Source of the DNA: Bacillota bacterium
GTDB lineage: Bacteria; Bacillota; Dethiobacteria; DTU022
Assembly (NCBI GenBank): GCA_012510325.1
Contig: JAAZIG010000101.1
Span: 1 to 12,781, forward strand
Length of the DNA stretch: 12,781 bases
Reading direction: 5' to 3'
In this document: piece after piece, positions 12,724-12,781 of the stretch
How positions within the stretch are numbered: position 1 is the stretch's first letter
Layout: each line of letters opens with the position of its first letter
The notes under the pieces: generated by a model
Told to the model about the DNA's origin: nothing
The model's input: only the letters and a program-made list of their open reading frames with translations
Databases searched by the model: none
Position numbers and translations under genes: made by a program

Positions 12724-12781
12724 CTATTCGGGAGGAGCGCTGTTCCCCGCAGCCGGCCGCTCCGCACCGGCGGGAGCCGGC
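12724..12781 (-). CDS. Possible last codons of an upstream gene
   Basis: One minus-strand frame is open from the window edge to TAG at 12726-12724 and reads PAPAGAERPAAGNSAPPE. Pro/Ala-rich tails like this are common at C-termini, and GC content drops sharply right after the stop. With 18 codons in GC-rich sequence the evidence is thin, and no product can be named. Confidence 0.3.
   Translation of the reverse strand, partial: PAPAGAERPAAGNSAPPE

Overview
The window reads as one stretch of a low-to-medium complexity chromosome from an anaerobic member of the Bacillota (Firmicutes), most likely a Clostridia-type lineage with fairly high GC. The evidence is the gene order dprA - topA - xerC - hslV - hslU - codY, which is characteristic of this phylum, a CodY of the clostridial type, a single-cluster ferredoxin, and a radical-SAM amino acid 2,3-aminomutase. 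All genes lie on the minus strand, so transcription runs from high to low coordinates. I cannot name the species.

Layout in transcription order. At the right edge there may be the last codons of an upstream gene (12781-12724). It is followed by a promoter carrying a palindrome and by a KamA-family enzyme whose substrate residues point to glutamate 2,3-aminomutase (12650-11418). Next come dprA (11336-10233) and topA (10176-8086). A 150-bp AT-rich gap with its own promoter then precedes a tight xerC-hslV-hslU-codY operon (7933-4219), which ends at a strong intrinsic terminator (4199-4163).

The part from 4162 to 3399 holds no intact gene. It contains GGGAC-type palindromic repeats and two broken copies of the first ~66 codons of the next gene, a sodium:solute symporter (3398-1827). 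This is the most unusual part of the window. After the symporter come a small [4Fe-4S] ferredoxin (1647-1462) with its own promoter and a dyad, a terminator, carbamate kinase (1188-187), and the first 21 codons of another gene running off the left edge.

Functionally, the centre is a housekeeping block: DNA uptake and recombination (DprA), supercoiling (TopA), chromosome dimer resolution (XerC), proteolysis (HslUV) and nutrient sensing (CodY). The left part (symporter, ferredoxin, carbamate kinase) suits solute uptake and fermentative energy metabolism, and the right-hand aminomutase suits osmolyte (beta-glutamate) synthesis. I see no mobile-element gene, CRISPR array, rRNA or tRNA, and no clear case for a new multi-gene system. 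The symporter/palindrome region and several dyads sitting on promoters are the leads worth following.
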